64,000 bases of DNA. Origin: Myoxocephalus aenaeus (taxonomy: Eukaryota > Chordata > Actinopteri > Perciformes > Cottidae). The stretch is from positions 3,112,001 to 3,176,000 of the forward strand of contig JBAMJR010000170.1 of the NCBI GenBank assembly GCA_038501785.1, read 5' to 3'. How positions within the stretch are numbered: the stretch's first letter is position 1; each line of letters starts with the position of its first letter. Below are positions 34,900 to 47,610 of the stretch, one piece after another. The notes beneath the pieces were generated by a model. It searched no databases and was not told the origin of the DNA. It worked only from the letters and a program-made list of their open reading frames with translations. The position numbers and the translations under genes were made by a program.

Positions 34900-36430
34900 A
34901 GAAGAATGGAGGCAGAAATTATATATATTCCACAGATTTATTCATCAAACATTTCATTTTGTCATTGAAGCTGTTGTGTCAAAAACAAATAAATAAATTG
35001 TTTGAAATGACCTCTCATAAAAGCCTGGAAGATGTTCATATCAAGGAGAAAAGAGTAGACAATAAATACCCACAATTGTACTTTCATTTTTTGTTTAAGT
35101 TGTCATGTAATCTATTGCAGTAAAGTGCTGTCCCATTCATACCATTTCAAGCCCTTGCAGCCTCGCACTCATTTACCAGCTGACGTCAGATAAGTCCCTG
35201 AGGGTTCAGGCTTTAAGGCTTTAGGGGGGACATGAAGATTGGGCCTAAGTGAATGATAAGTACATGGCCTCTTAAAATGACCAGATGAGGGCAGTGTTCT
35301 ATAAAATGTGCAGATTAAATTCACAGACCAATCTCCACCGTCCAATAATATGATCCAAGACAAAGAAACCTTTTGTACGACTCTGTTCTTCCCTAACAGA
35401 ATAGTGGACCTGTGTGAGAAGTGCAACTGCCATCCCGTTGTTGGTCCCTTTTCGCTCCCCTGGGATGCTAATTAGCAGCAAATGGACATGGAGTCAGTCA
35501 ACAGGAACCAAGCTATCCTCCACTTAGTGTTCAGACACTAACTGAATGTCAAACGATTATCAAAACGATTAGAGGCATTCACCTTTTAATCTGATTAAAT
35601 GTTTTAGTATCCTCTGATCTATAACAAGAAAATATAAGTTTCTCATCGCTCAATAAAAAGAGATTCATAATATACTTTTTGTACCTAAACATCTGCTATT
35701 GGTCAGCAGGATTTACTGAAACAGCAGTTGATGAAATTGTTTCACCTCAATGTCCATTTAGTAGCAGTGGTGGAGCTTTTGGTCATATGAAGTGATCGTC
35801 AGCTTTCTTTTATAATTTCAATCTTTAAAGTCATAACATAACAGGAGTATTTTTAATTAATTTAATTTAAAAGGTCCATATAAATCATACTATACGACTC
35901 ATCACATGCTATTGGCAACTTGACTCAGAAAAGGACTACCTCAGAGTGAGAAGTGCCCTAGAGCTCATATTGAATCTCTCTGCGGGTAATCGTGAGTAAT
36001 AATGTCAAACCAGCAGTGATTAAACGCAAATCCACGAGGCCACATTTGATTAATTTCCTTCCTCGTCTTCCTCTCTTTTCCATTCACGACACATCCTCAA
36101 CTTGAATCATTCCGCTTCATTTTGAAGGCTGTATCTTTCATTATCGACGTAATCTCTGGCGAGATGGAGTCATCCGTGCTTTAAAATGAGTGGTGCGCCT
36201 CTGTGTGTGCCGGGTCAAACCGGGTCTGATAAGGTGTCACCGTTCCTTCACAGCCGGGCTTAAATGAATCCTATAATCACATTAACTCTGAGCATGTGCA
36301 GATTGTCAGATGATTTCATCTCTAAATTGGAAAGCCTGTTGTCACACTGTCGCTGGTATCTTGGCCAGTGGCCTAAATGCAACCAGGTGTTGTTAGCCGC
36401 GCTAGCGGCATGACAATAGGTGGTCATTCT
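34900..36430. other. Gene-free stretch downstream of phactr4
   Basis: No exon seen. Around 35,990-36,250 the sequence is less repetitive, with GATTAAACGCAAATCC and TTTGATTAATTTCC motifs near 36,020 and 36,047. It may be conserved non-coding DNA, but that cannot be shown here. Confidence 0.45.
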
Positions 36431-36775
36431 TGGCCCTCAGAGGATGGATCCTAATTACTTTGGTGATCCCCGTGGTCATTTCTTTTCAGCAGGTTGAGCG
36501 TTTTTGTTTTTGCTGACATGTCTTGACACCTATTAGTACATGTATGGCACTGAGATGACTGAATGACCCCTTTGGTGACGTTTCATCGAGCGCAACCAGC
36601 TGGTCAAGGTGTCGCCGCACCTTATGGACGTTCCTGGTTACCAGATGGTGTTCCCTAATTACTTTCAGCTGTCCTTCTACCATGTGGTTGACATTTGTTG
36701 TTTTGAGCAAAACATCTCAAAAGCAATTGGATGGATTGCGATGAAATTGGCTTCACACGTTCATGTTTGGGTAAA
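36430..36775 (+). repeat. Dispersed teleost repeat (ATTGGATGGATTG family)
   Basis: Contains CCTAATTACTTTGGTGATCC, a TTTCATC-AGCGC block and ends CAATTGGATGGATTGCGATG followed by AAATTGGCTTCACACGTTCATG. This order of blocks matches a very common fish repeat known to me only by its sequence. A relative with CTGATTACTTTGGTGATCC lies at 43,769. Confidence 0.55.
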
Positions 36776-37699
36776 CAAAGCAGTCAAAGTTGGCCCGGTG
36801 GTCAAGCGAGCTAGAGCGTGAATTAGGATAGAGAGCGAACTCAACAAAATCAATGAATCAGATGCAGAAAACCTTATATTCTGTTCGAAAGCACAAATAA
36901 CACGTTGGCACAACCGTGTGTGTGTGTGGAAAGACCAGTGGAAACACTGAAATACATCCCCTTTTTATTATAGACGTAAAAAAAAGGCGTCTCAGTATCA
37001 GACGCTGAGGGTTGTGGCAGCAGCGGCATCTGATGACCTGGGAATGAGAGCTGGCTGCACACGCTGTTCAAGGCGAGGGGGGTTTTCACGCCCACGTGAG
37101 CCCTAAAGGCGCTTTGCTGAAACTCATAAACGTCCTGAACCCAGCGAAATAAGAAAAGAAAATACAGAAGGCGAGGTCTCTGCAGGTAAGTACTATGCAT
37201 TCATAAATAGGTAATACATTAATCACTTTTGACAGTGAATATGATATATATCCTTAATTTGACATCAGGAAGGCAAGTCAAGATATGTATTACATAAGTA
37301 ATTTTGGGGAAATATCAAGAAACAATATGATCTATCTGCATCGGTAAACCCCCTCAGTAAGAAAATCAAAAAGAGAAAATAGGCTGCTTGTGTTCCCAGA
37401 AATGTACAATGCGTGAATGTACAATTAGCTATGAACTCCAAATGTTGACAGTGACTGTGTTAATGGTGAGTTATTACGTTCTTGCCGAAAAGAGAAGAAA
37501 TCGTAAGCTGCACTCGACTTCGTCTCTGTTTATTAGAATTGAATATTTATGACTGCGTTGGGGCAATTTGTCTTCCTGGTACTAAACGATGCATTGAGTC
37601 CTGGTGGCAGGCGGCTGCATTTAGATAACAAAACTCCATTTGGGGAAATGTACACACTAAACGAACCTCACTATCAAGTAGCCATGATGCGAAGCAAGA

Positions 37700-38254
37700 T
37701 CTGGGACTTTAAACATGGAATTAATTATTATCACTAACGTTGGGTATTTTTTACCCGATTATAATGTACCTGATAAAAATACTGTATATCAAAATACAAT
37801 AATACTAGGCAAATTGAAGTACTCTTCTTTTATTTTACCCTATAGAACTTCTCATAAAATGAAAAACCGGTATCATGGGGGGACCCTAAAAAAAGGCTTA
37901 ATATAGGATGAAAAATTAGGGAATCGTCAATGAAACATGATTAGAAATATAAATAATGGCGCTATGAACTTGTTCTTTGGTCCCCCCCGTTCCTGGGACA
38001 TGTGAGCCTTGTCCTGTGAAGGAAAAGTCTCCCTTCAACGATAATATCCACCCGAAATGTGTTTACCTTCTATCACTAATGTCGGGTGAAAATCACCCGA
38101 ACACGTGCCTGTTGAAAAAAAAACAGGGATTGGAGCAGAGAGAACGCCCACCTTCAATAACGTGAGTGAGCAGCATGAAGCTACACGAGGACCCAAACAA
38201 CTCAGACAAAAGCAACACAATGAAAATAACGTAACCGCAACCTTCTAGGGTTAA
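37700..38254. mobile_element. piggyBac-like non-autonomous element, possibly truncated
   Basis: The right end reads CCTTCTAGGGTTAA (38,241-38,254), i.e. TTAACCCTAGAAGG on the other strand. It has the CCCTAGAA-type end and TTAA target of piggyBac transposons. Subterminal copies of TATCACTAAYGTYGGGT occur at about 37,726 (with TTTTTTACCCGA) and 38,070 (with AAAATCACCCGA), each forming a small hairpin. No transposase is visible and no matching left terminus was found, so the left limit is a guess. Confidence 0.42.
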
Positions 38255-39736
38255 TATGTGTAACACAGCAGTTTTGTTGTTATAATAATTAAAACTAATT
38301 TAACATCAAAACCAAACGCATCACCGTGACCAACTTCTGCTGGTCCTGACAAAGCACACATGACGACATTGCTGTAAAGACGGTGTCTGAGAGGAACGCT
38401 GTGAAGGAGCATGAGCTGGGGTTGTAAAAGAGGCTGAGGGTCATCACTGAATCATTAGAAAACCCTAGAAGTTTCCAAACAGCAGCTCCTCAGGGGACTG
38501 ACGGGGGGGGGGGAGGGGGAGGGGATGCAAGACTGTAATTACATTTTGTGAATATAACAAAGCAGGGCTGTCATCCTCCGTCGCCATGGCGGCGAGCCGG
38601 GGACGCCTGGCTGGTCTGTGATGCTCATGGATGTGGATGCTGCGCGGCCTGAGATTAGGAGAGTGTGTTCTGCCGGATGATGAGGTGCTTTTCTGATGAA
38701 GGTAGATGGGGGAAAGACAGACAATGGAACACTGAGAGCGAACGTCAAACCACACTAATTTTGAAAAACATGTCCTCCCCTGCAGGGGATCAGTGTTTCC
38801 CAGGTGGGCACCGCGGTTCTCTTAACATCTTCCACAGCGCCTGGGATGTAATTTGTGAGGTGTGCGCGCCGTTGCATTGGATCCTTCGTGGCTCCAGTAC
38901 GACTTCCCGTGTGATCGATCTCCACGGGAGCCGGAGTGCTATCCATTTTCCCAAGTAACATTTGGCCCAAAAGGTTCAATTAGCTGCTGAGCTGTTTGAC
39001 CTAAAAGCAAGGAGACAAGAACAGGATTAGCTCAGCACTAGAGGGTAATGCGATAGCTGATGTTTTTGGTATTTTCTGTTCTTGAAAGGTCACATTGCTT
39101 AATTACCCAGAAATCAGTAAGCACAATACCAGCAAAGTGCACACTTCTCTGACCTAATTGTCCTTGTCCGAATGGCGGGTAGGAGTGATGTCAGTTAATG
39201 ATGAAGAGACAAGCTTTCTCTGGACTTAAAGGATCAGTTCATCTCAGAATCCAAAGTATTTTTCCTGTCGTGTTATTTATCAATCAAAATTGTTTGGGTG
39301 TGAGTTATAGTTTTGGAGATGTCGGCCTTAAAGATGTCTGACTGCTCTCAAATATAATGTACTGTATGGCACTGTGCATGTGGTGCAAAAAATATATATA
39401 TTTGAAAAACTCCACAGCTTCATGAAACTGCTCACAATAAGGTCTGTTGAATATTAAACAGTTAATAATTCATGGGAAGAGACATTGCTGTTGAGTTGAG
39501 CTCATTTTATAAACGTATTGGTTTTCTGTGTAACATCTTAATTTGAAAAGCTACTACTTATAAAATATAAGTGTAAGAAAAAAGATATATAGTTCCCTCA
39601 CTATAAATGAATTAAATGGAAATAGAGAAGTAAAGAAGCTCATAAATGTATTTAAATAATTCACGAGTAAATGTAATGTGTTGCGTTTCACAACTGGAAT
39701 TTAAGCACTACGGTGCTCTTAAATCATTGTAGCTCA
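38255..39736. other. Gene-free stretch with moderately GC-rich core
   Basis: Apart from the G-run, positions 38,560-38,950 are GC-richer and contain several CpGs. No splice-bounded open frame can be tied to a family. Could be a conserved element or an unrecognised repeat. Confidence 0.35.
38503..38524 (+). other. G-rich run, possible G-quadruplex
   Basis: Eleven G, then A, five G, A, four G. Three or more G-tracts with single-base loops fit a G-quadruplex. Could equally be a slippage-prone homopurine run. Confidence 0.5.
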
Positions 39737-39936
39737 TATTCACACCTACGGGGAATTCAGATGTCTTCACAAGTCTTTGGACTATGGGAGGAAGTCGGAG
39801 AACCTGGAGGGAACCCACGTTGCAACGGGGAGAACATGCAAACTCCCCACAGAAGGACCGCCTGGGATCGGGGGATCGATCCCGGGCCCCTCTTGCTGTG
39901 AGGTGACAGTGCTAGCCACTACACACCCATGCAGCC
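39737..39936 (-). repeat. SINE-like repeat with tRNA-type promoter, antisense
   Basis: Read on the - strand it begins GGCTGCATGGGTGTGTAGTG, then GCTAGCACTGTCACCTCACA, followed by a degenerate B-box-like ATCGATCCC region and AGTTTGCATGTTCTCCCCG. This chain is one of the commonest fish interspersed repeats. The copy at 50,352 shares it. Confidence 0.6.
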
Positions 39937-41040
39937 CCGACTCAAGAGCATTCTCTTTGTAATTCTGCTCACAGTGACATGCCACATTAAACTCAAATGT
40001 GTGCGGAAATTAAGCCAATCACTTATAATATTGTTTGCTTTTAATATGTAATAAAATCACCCAAGGTTCAAAATCAGAGCTTTTTATTTCATATGCAGCC
40101 AGTCTGAACCCATATCTTCTTCCATTTGCCTCAGCTTTCATCTGGCTGCTGGAAACATGCCTATACCTCGTGCATCAGGATCAGACACGTTGCACTGAAA
40201 GCTCTTGTGAAAAAACGACTGTTATAAAAGGAATGAGAGCGGCACAGAGAAAGAGAAAAGCAATGGCGGTCACAGAGAGGGAATGTAGCACGGGAAAGCC
40301 AGAGATGAAGGAGTGAAAGTGGGCTGGGGAACTGAAAGCTGGAGTGTTAATACAGACCCTCTCTCCATAAGGGCTGTGCTGCTTCCAAATAAGATTGATC
40401 TCCAATGACAACCTATCAGCTCTCTTATTAGACGAGGAACTCGTTGCTGCCCCGCAGCACAGATTGAATACATTTCACAGAAGTGCAAAAAAAATCTGCA
40501 TCTGCTTCCTTCCAGACAATCTTTTCATGACACAGCCTCCAATCTTATGCTCATTTTTTTTTGGATTACCTTTCTTTACAAAAACCTTTACCCACGAGCC
40601 CCTGTGCGTGCTAACTGCCTGCATTTTAGAGCTGTTGATGGGCCCGCCTGTCCCCACTTTAAAACGCCGGGGGAGCTGCAAGAAAGGAGCTGAGCTCTGC
40701 TCCAACAAGCGTGATGCTAACTGTGGTGTAATTAGAAGAATGCCACCGCATGCCTGGCAACCAGGACTAATTAGCAAAGCTTTGCTGAGTTTTCAATCTG
40801 CAAGGATCCCACATGAAGCAAACACAAATATGCTGAACTCACTGAGGGATAAACAGACGTATACATATTCTTGATTCGCTATCTGTCTTGTGACTGAAAC
40901 GTTCCTCTGGAGGCTGGAAGCTGAAATAACACTGCATTGTACACCAAAGGAAGGGTTCATTTAAGCATCCATAAAACACACACTGCAAGAGTATGTGACA
41001 TAGAACAACATAAGTGAAAAGAGTGTGATTGATGTCCACT

Positions 41041-41137
41041 TGACTGACTAATGAGTCGTGTGACTAGCGAGTGACTAGCGACGTAAATGGCTAGCGAGCG
41101 ACTAATGACTCGCGTGACCAGAGAGCGACAAACGAGG
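41041..41137. repeat. Degenerate short tandem repeat (GACTAGCGAG-like)
   Basis: Variants of TGACTAGCGAG / GACTAATGACTCG / GACCAGAGAGCG recur about eight times in 97 bp. Unit length is about 10-13 bp. No coding potential. Confidence 0.5.
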
Positions 41138-41212
41138 TGTTTGGATACAGGATACGAACTGAGGTCTCCTGGGTTAAAGTCATCCACCTCCACTCCCGCC
41201 CACCCGAGACAT

Positions 41213-41385
41213 TTACACTACATCGGTTGCTCTGAGCGTGTAATAAGGATGCAGATGTCTTTGCATTGGAGTCGGTTGCGACATAAACGCGCTAAAGGGT
41301 GTCTCTCTAGTTCGGTGCCAGATGCCAAGGAGCACTGACAAAGTGTATTTGACGCATTGGGAGTGAGAAGAGGTTGAGCATTCAT
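41213..41385. repeat. Dispersed repeat, copy 1
   Basis: Starts ACACTACATCGGTTGCTCTG and ends CATTGGGAGTGAGAAGAGGT. Both landmarks recur about 6.3 kb downstream (47,480-47,610), where they read ACTACATCAGTTGCTCTGAC and TTGGGAGTGAGAACAGGTTG. Family not identified. Confidence 0.5.
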
Positions 41386-41430
41386 GCCGTATAAGAGTTG
41401 TCGTAATTATCAGTTTCCAAACTGTACATA

Positions 41431-41672
41431 GCAGCTGTGGCTCAAAAGTTGAGCGGGTCGTCTTCCGATCAAAAGAGCTGTGGTTTTCCTCCAGTCCATA
41501 TTCAATGTGACCTTGGCACTTAATCCCAAATTTCTCCTGAAGGCCGTGTCGTATGAATGTGGGTGTGAATGTGCCATGGTGTGAAAGTGGTAATCCTGAT
41601 GGGCAGGTGGGACCTTTCATGGTGCATGGGTGTGAATGTGGTGAATGACCAGTAGTGTAAAAGCTCTTTGAA
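41431..41672 (+). mobile_element. tRNA-derived SINE copy (diverged)
   Basis: Head: GCAGCTGTGGCTCAAAAGTT followed by GAGCGGGTCGTCTTCCGATC, resembling a tRNA 5' half with an A box. The B box is eroded. The body carries CTCCAGTCC, TTGGCACTTAATCCCAAAT, TCCTGAAGGC and TGAATGTG blocks. It ends with the AGTGTAAAAGCTCTTTGAA tail typical of this fish SINE. A reverse-oriented tail fragment lies at 57,013. Confidence 0.65.
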
Positions 41673-42540
41673 CTCAAATATAAGTCCACTTACCATGTAC
41701 CATGTGATTGTGTATCTTTTACTTAAGTACGTTTTATCACAAGTATCGTACTTTTTAAGTGGCATACGTTAAATAGTAAAAACAAAACATGAAACAAACA
41801 CGCCAAGCGAGCCAAATCATTCATGTGTTCGTCACAGGTACAGTAGGAACACACTAGTCTGGCTGAAATGCTCGTGGTGGATCTTCTAGTGGTAACTGGA
41901 CTCATTTCAGTAGCTGACCACATCTTAACATACATTACAAATAAAAGTCATTGCAAAAAATATGTAATCTCCGAGTTTTTCATGGTATGGTTTCTCAAAT
42001 AATCACACCGTCTATCGTCAATATTTTGTCTTTTATATACATTGATTTATTAATTAATTAATTCAATAATTCTGCATTTTCCACTCTATGGCTGCAGAGT
42101 GGACAATACACGTCCCATTTACAGGAAATACATTTTTATCTGACATTACACCTGTGTTGATATTGTAAATTCCTTTTTACAGACTGTTGTTTTATATTGA
42201 AGAATCAGCATTAACATGTAATCATACTACTTGTTATGTATGATATTGGGTGGAAACACTATGTGTTTCTTAAAAGACATCCCTCTCTGTTCCTGCTGAC
42301 TGAAAACTGAAAACGTAGGCCGTATTGAAGAGAGAAAACTACTACTACTACTCATCATGTGTTTCTGAAGATAAAACGGCACAATTTTCCAAAGGCCAAA
42401 AGTTGTTGGCACCACTTTCTTGCACCCTGTCTCACAACAGTTTAGAAGCAGCTTTTCTATCAGTTTTTCTTTCCACAACTTCTTCCCTAATGGCCATGCT
42501 CTGTTGGGTTGCAGGAAATGATGGATGTTGCATGATAACG

Positions 42541-43213
42541 AGGCATTTTCTGGGATCCACAATTTCCCGGGACCTGAAGTGGACTGCCAACATCAACACC
42601 ATCCGGAAAAAGGCCCAGCAGAGGCTATACTTCCTGCGCCAGCTCAGGAAGTTCAACCTGCCTCAGGAGCTGCTGATCCTGTTCTACACCGCCATCATCC
42701 AGTCTGTCCTCTGCTCCTCCATCACTGTGTGGTATGGATCGGCCACCAAACAGGACAGAGTCAGACTCCAACGGATCGTCAGGTCTGCAGAGAGAACCAT
42801 TGGTTCCAGCCTGCCCTCCATCCTGGACTTGCACACCGCCAGAGTCATGAAGCGGGCTGTAAAGATCACCACAGACCCCTCACACCCTGGACACAAGCTG
42901 TTCAACTCCTCCCCTCTGGAAGGCGCTACAGAGCACTGTATGCCAAAACCACCAGACACAGAAACAGCTTCTTCCCACTGGCCGTCACCCTGATGAACAG
43001 TTAAACAGACTCTTCATCTGCACTATCTGCACTTTTTTGTTGTTTTACTACTGTCTTTAATGTCCTTTTTATATTTTTTATATTTATCTTGTATATTGTG
43101 TGTGAAAAAAAAAAAAAAAAAGTACGAAGAGCAAGTGAAACCGGAGTCAAATTCCATGTATGTGCAAATTTACATGGCCATTAAAGCTGATTCTGATTCT
43201 GATTCTGATTTCG
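42541..43213 (+). mobile_element. 5'-truncated LINE (L2/Rex1-like), ORF2 3' end and tail
   Basis: Encodes the C-terminal part of a non-LTR retrotransposon reverse transcriptase: FLGSTISRDLKW, KKAQQRLYFLRQLRKF, LFYTAIIQSVLCSSITVWYG and PSILDLHTARV blocks in order. A frameshift near 42,910 moves the rest (PSGRRYRALYAKTTRHRN, then FFPLAVTLMNS) into another frame, so the copy is dead. The 3' UTR has a CAAATTCCATGTATGTGC block and ends in GATTCT repeats. I cannot separate the L2 and Rex1/CR1 clades by eye. Confidence 0.85.
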
Positions 43214-46200
43214 GACCAGAGAACTATGGTTCTCAGAACCCTCATTTTTCACTGTTTTATTATAACCCAAATTAAAGAGCATACAACCACACAGAGAATA
43301 CATACTGTATAATACAATCTAGTTTATATTTAATTATAGAAATATATAAATACACTGTAATTTCTTAAACACAAAGATGAGCAAAGGCTTCAAAAAGGGG
43401 GGATGAATTCAATAATAATAATGTAGTCTTCACTCCATAGTAATTTCACAGACAATTCTTTCAAGTCAAGTGATCAGAAATCATTTACAATCTAAATGAA
43501 GAAGAGGTCACTGTTCCTCCATTAACTGTAGCCAATATTATATTGACCCATATGATTTGTTAACCATGTCAGAAATCGATTTATTTGAATTATCCCCACA
43601 AAAAAAATGAAAAACACGTCCTCATGTTTTGTCTTTCACAAAAGGGTTTTCTTGAAGAAACTCTGCAACCGAGGAAACCTAATGAATGAGTTTAAAAATG
43701 TTCACTGATTCAGTAAATTATCTCCAAATCCATTGGCACAATATATTGTGCAAACACTTATGTTTACCTGAGGATGTATCCTGATTACTTTGGTGATCCT
43801 GTGACTTTTTTTGACAAAGAAAGGATGTAACCCTCTCCTCCATTATTTGTCTCTGCTCAATAGATCATACGAGGTCGAAGCTTAAAGCGGATGGTTTCCT
43901 TCTATTTCTCCAATCAAGTCTATGCAGATAAAATGCCTGCAGCACATTTTTTTTTTCAGTTAGTATCTCATATTATAATAAACATTAGCTTGTTTTATTA
44001 CTTTCACCCTGCGTGTCACCCACATCTTTAAAACACTGTCAACGTATCAATGAAGCAATCTACTGAGTGTCCATTAACATTCAGCAGCCTCGTATAGAAT
44101 CCTTATGGCTTAAAGGTTTTAGCCGTATGCACAGAGCACAGTGAAAGTGGAATTTCAGTCACTGCCAACAGCAATTGTAAAAGTGAGATATTACATCTAA
44201 AAGTGACAGTTATGGAAAAAAAATCGTTTTATCTGGTTTCTGAATAATGGAAATGACTATCTTTTCAATTTCATGCTGTGTTTCATGGTGTAAGTTATAT
44301 TTTGCAATGGGAAATGTGACTCACTGTTGTTTCTTTTCTTCTTCTTCTTTATTATTATAGATATATAAGAAGTCGCCCACAGATCTCCCTGCTTGCACAT
44401 AAGAAACTGCTGGTATCCCTGGAAAAGAATAAAAGCTGGAAATTTAACACAAATTACCGTGTATTGATATTAGCCGATATTATCAATTTCTTACATCATT
44501 TCTTTGACTGAAGATATGAAACTCCAAGGAAAAGAATCACATAAATAAAAATATAGACAAAATTCTGATATATTAAATCAGAATTATGAAATAGTCTTAA
44601 TAGCAGATTATGTATTTTGCGTATTATCACATAACTTTGATATGCAACACATTCTCACCTCAATGCATCAAATACAGCCACTTGGTTAGTGCTCCTGAGC
44701 TTCAATGACTCTCTACTGAGAGTAAGAACGGGTTTCATTTGTTTTGTTTTATTATCTTAATATTGAATTTTCCCTAGTATCGCAAAATTATCACGTGTAT
44801 GTTTTCCTCGACATATGGTTTCCATAGAATGACCGTAGCGTTTTCTAGAAATTGGATTTACTTTATTTGTTAATAGAATAAACATAATTCTTATCCCTTA
44901 AACTGATCACATAATTGTATCCAGTAACTTTCAACATTTGATTGATACTATACAGTAATTAAAATGAGGAGCTTCTGATATCCGGTGAATTATTTAGCTT
45001 TAAGTTTGACCAACATCACCTCCACAAACCACTGAATCTGTCATCAGCATTACTGAATAATATTTGAGTCTGAAGCTCAAACGATGAACTGGTATCTGAT
45101 TAACTATGTCGAGACATGACAATGGTGTTAGTGTGACAGCTGATTTAAAGACAACATGAATTTGCCTTATGCACATAACATACTCAATGCAGTATTACAA
45201 GTTAACCTATACTATCTCACTGCAGCCTCTATAGTTGTCCTCATGAGTGTGCTCTGCTCTCTCTTCCCCACCTACAATGTGAGTGTTTTACATAAAATTC
45301 ACCATTTAGGAGCACTCAGGCATTAAGAGAAAGAGGCTTGCAGATTTACCAATTACCTTTTAGAAAATTAGCTTCCAAGAAAAATGTCAGTGCCTTTCTA
45401 CACAGTGATTAATGTAATACTGCTCCTAACTATATACGCCCTCAAAGCCCCACATTTATGGCAATTTGTGCAACTCTGTGCAGAAGATTAGAAGCCGCTT
45501 CTTCAATGCTTTTAGTTCTGGTCTGTTTTCTTTCCTTTTACTCTTAGTAGGAATTTAGATAAATTCACAGTCAGAGTTTCTGAGTATGTGTGCTCAAATA
45601 AGTGCAGACTATTTGGTTGATTGAAGGAGTGGGTCTTACGTTGTTTTTATTACCAGCAGTTTACTGCAATGTAATTTAAATCTACGTATTGTAGAAAATG
45701 GCCTTCAGGTAAGTACATTACACACCAAGAACTAGATAAACCTTTAATACTTAAGTTCATAAAGGTTATGCATCCTGAAACCAAGTTTAATTAAAAATCT
45801 ATTCAACATTTTAATGAAAGCAGTATTGATCTGGGGCCTTTTTTCATTGTTTTGGTAAAAGGAAATGAGACACATTCATTAATGGGCAGACATTTACAAC
45901 TTCACTGCACACTCCACACCCTAATAGTCATTAAATAGCCAGAGTTAACGTCAGTTGCTCCCACCTTAAAATCGTCATCGGATATATAAAATAGGAGCAA
46001 CTTCTCAGGTGTTTGGGGAATGACCTGCAACATAATTTTGAGAAACGCACCTTTTCTTTTAAGTGTGATCTTTATTTAATATGTTTCAATATAATGCCAA
46101 AGTGGGAGGAGCCATGAGTAGCGCAATGAGTGTTGAAGGTAGCGTTTGACTTTTTTTATTTAAGAGCTTGACACATAAATGGGCCTGCAAATCAGGATAT

Positions 46201-47480
46201 CTTGGCTTTTGCTTCTTTGACTTTTGACCATTCACTTTTCCAATCCGCCTCTCCCAAGTCCCTCAACTTTATGGCAGTGCAAACTTGAATTACTGAATCT
46301 GAAGTGAGCCTATAAAGCTGTGTTCATGACTTGTGTCAGGCTGCCCTCTCAGAAAAGATATTAGATCTATTCACTACCATCTTCTCTTATTTAATAGAAT
46401 TTCGGATATCAGATGCAAGGAAAATACGCTCCATCCCAAATGCCCTCCTGAGAAGCAAATAACTCCTTTTCAATTACTCATTAATTAAGCATTAATTTCC
46501 ACGGGGCATTCTTCACCGTCTGCCTGTGTCTGAAGTGTGCTGCCGGTGCAGCTGGAGAATCCAGACAGAGACGGACCGTTATGAAGGAGCGTGGCATTAG
46601 ATGGAGAGGCGAGAGACTAACCAGAGACAAGATTGGGCTTAGTTGTCTCCTCTCAGCTGAGTGCCATCACGGCTAATGATCAATCACTGCAACGCCCAGC
46701 ACGCCTCAGCATCTCAGAGTCGAAACAAAAGAGCCGGCTCAAGTCCCCCCGGTGCTCTTTTGTCACCTCGCTTAATGCTGCCATCAATGCTCTCCTCAAA
46801 GCTGGACGATAACGCTGTGTGGCACCATGTTGATACGATAGATTACTGCAACATTGATCAGCTACACTGCAACGTTTTGCAGCTCGCACGCTATCGACCT
46901 TGAGTCATAGGAGCCGGTCCGAGGGAAACAAGCCAAACTCCAGGTGCTGTTCATCATGTTTTGGTTTAGTCCCTGTGTTTCCAGGCTGTGACGCTTGTGG
47001 TGTCAACGATCGCTTGGTTTGATGCACCTACAATTGCCTCCGTGAGCTGTGTGAAGCGAGCGCTGCAGCTGCTACTGTTGATCATTGTGGCAGGCAGGCG
47101 GGCAGGCCGAGTAAAAGATCTATGAATTCAAAGTCTCAATAGATGAGCCAAACGCTACACAGTGGTTTACATACTAAACAACACATTACAACTTCTCAAC
47201 CATAGACACTTTGTAGTGCGCCTAAGCTTCAAACCATGATGTTCTCTAGATTCCCTCACAGCTTCTGCTTCTTACATGTATATTGTCTTTTCAAAATAAA
47301 CTTCTGTGTTCACTGAACATATCCAGTTTTCCCTCATTACATGCATAGGTTCTCTTTTCAAAATCAACTTCAAACGTAGGTTTACTTAGTTTTTGGTTTC
47401 CTTAGACAACAAAACAACTTGGTTTGTTTGACCAATCCAACCTGCCAAAGCAGATATTCTCACTCATTATCATATCATAC
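43214..47480. other. Gene-free stretch
   Basis: AT-rich, with no supported coding exon. Position 43,769 carries a short relative of the 36.4-kb repeat. Positions 46,440-46,700 look less repetitive (see separate entry). The rest shows no structure I can name. Confidence 0.5.
46440..46700. promoter_or_regulatory. Candidate enhancer-like segment with TTAATTAA
   Basis: CAATTACTCATTAATTAAGC, then ATTAATTTCC, gives three homeodomain-type TAATT cores within 35 bp (TTAATTAA at 46,481-46,488). Non-repetitive sequence of balanced composition follows. This mix is common in vertebrate conserved non-coding elements, but conservation was not tested. Confidence 0.25.
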
Positions 47481-47610
47481 TACATCAGTTGCTCTGACTG
47501 TTTAATAATCAGGCTGTATGTCATACAGATGCTAGACGTCTGTGCAACGGCATCAGACGCCGAGGGGCACAGTCCGAGCCTCATTATTTGAGTTGGGAGT
47601 GAGAACAGGT
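47480..47610. repeat. Dispersed repeat, copy 2
   Basis: Shares start and end landmarks with the 41,213 copy: CTACATCAGTTGCTCTGACT and TTGGGAGTGAGAACAGGTTG. The middle is diverged. Same orientation as copy 1. Confidence 0.5.

Noticed and set aside
38465..38755. - strand ATG in ideal Kozak context (GCCGCCATGGCG) at about 38,587
   Set aside because: Downstream frame becomes low-complexity Pro/Leu over the G-run. No donor, no family match and no clear CpG island, so probably chance.
40395..40874. 159-codon open frame on the + strand
   Set aside because: No recognisable domain, composition like random AT-rich sequence, no splice or promoter context.
41213..41689. 158-codon open frame on the - strand
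   Set aside because: Lies entirely in two interspersed repeats, one of them a tRNA-derived SINE. No protein family resemblance.
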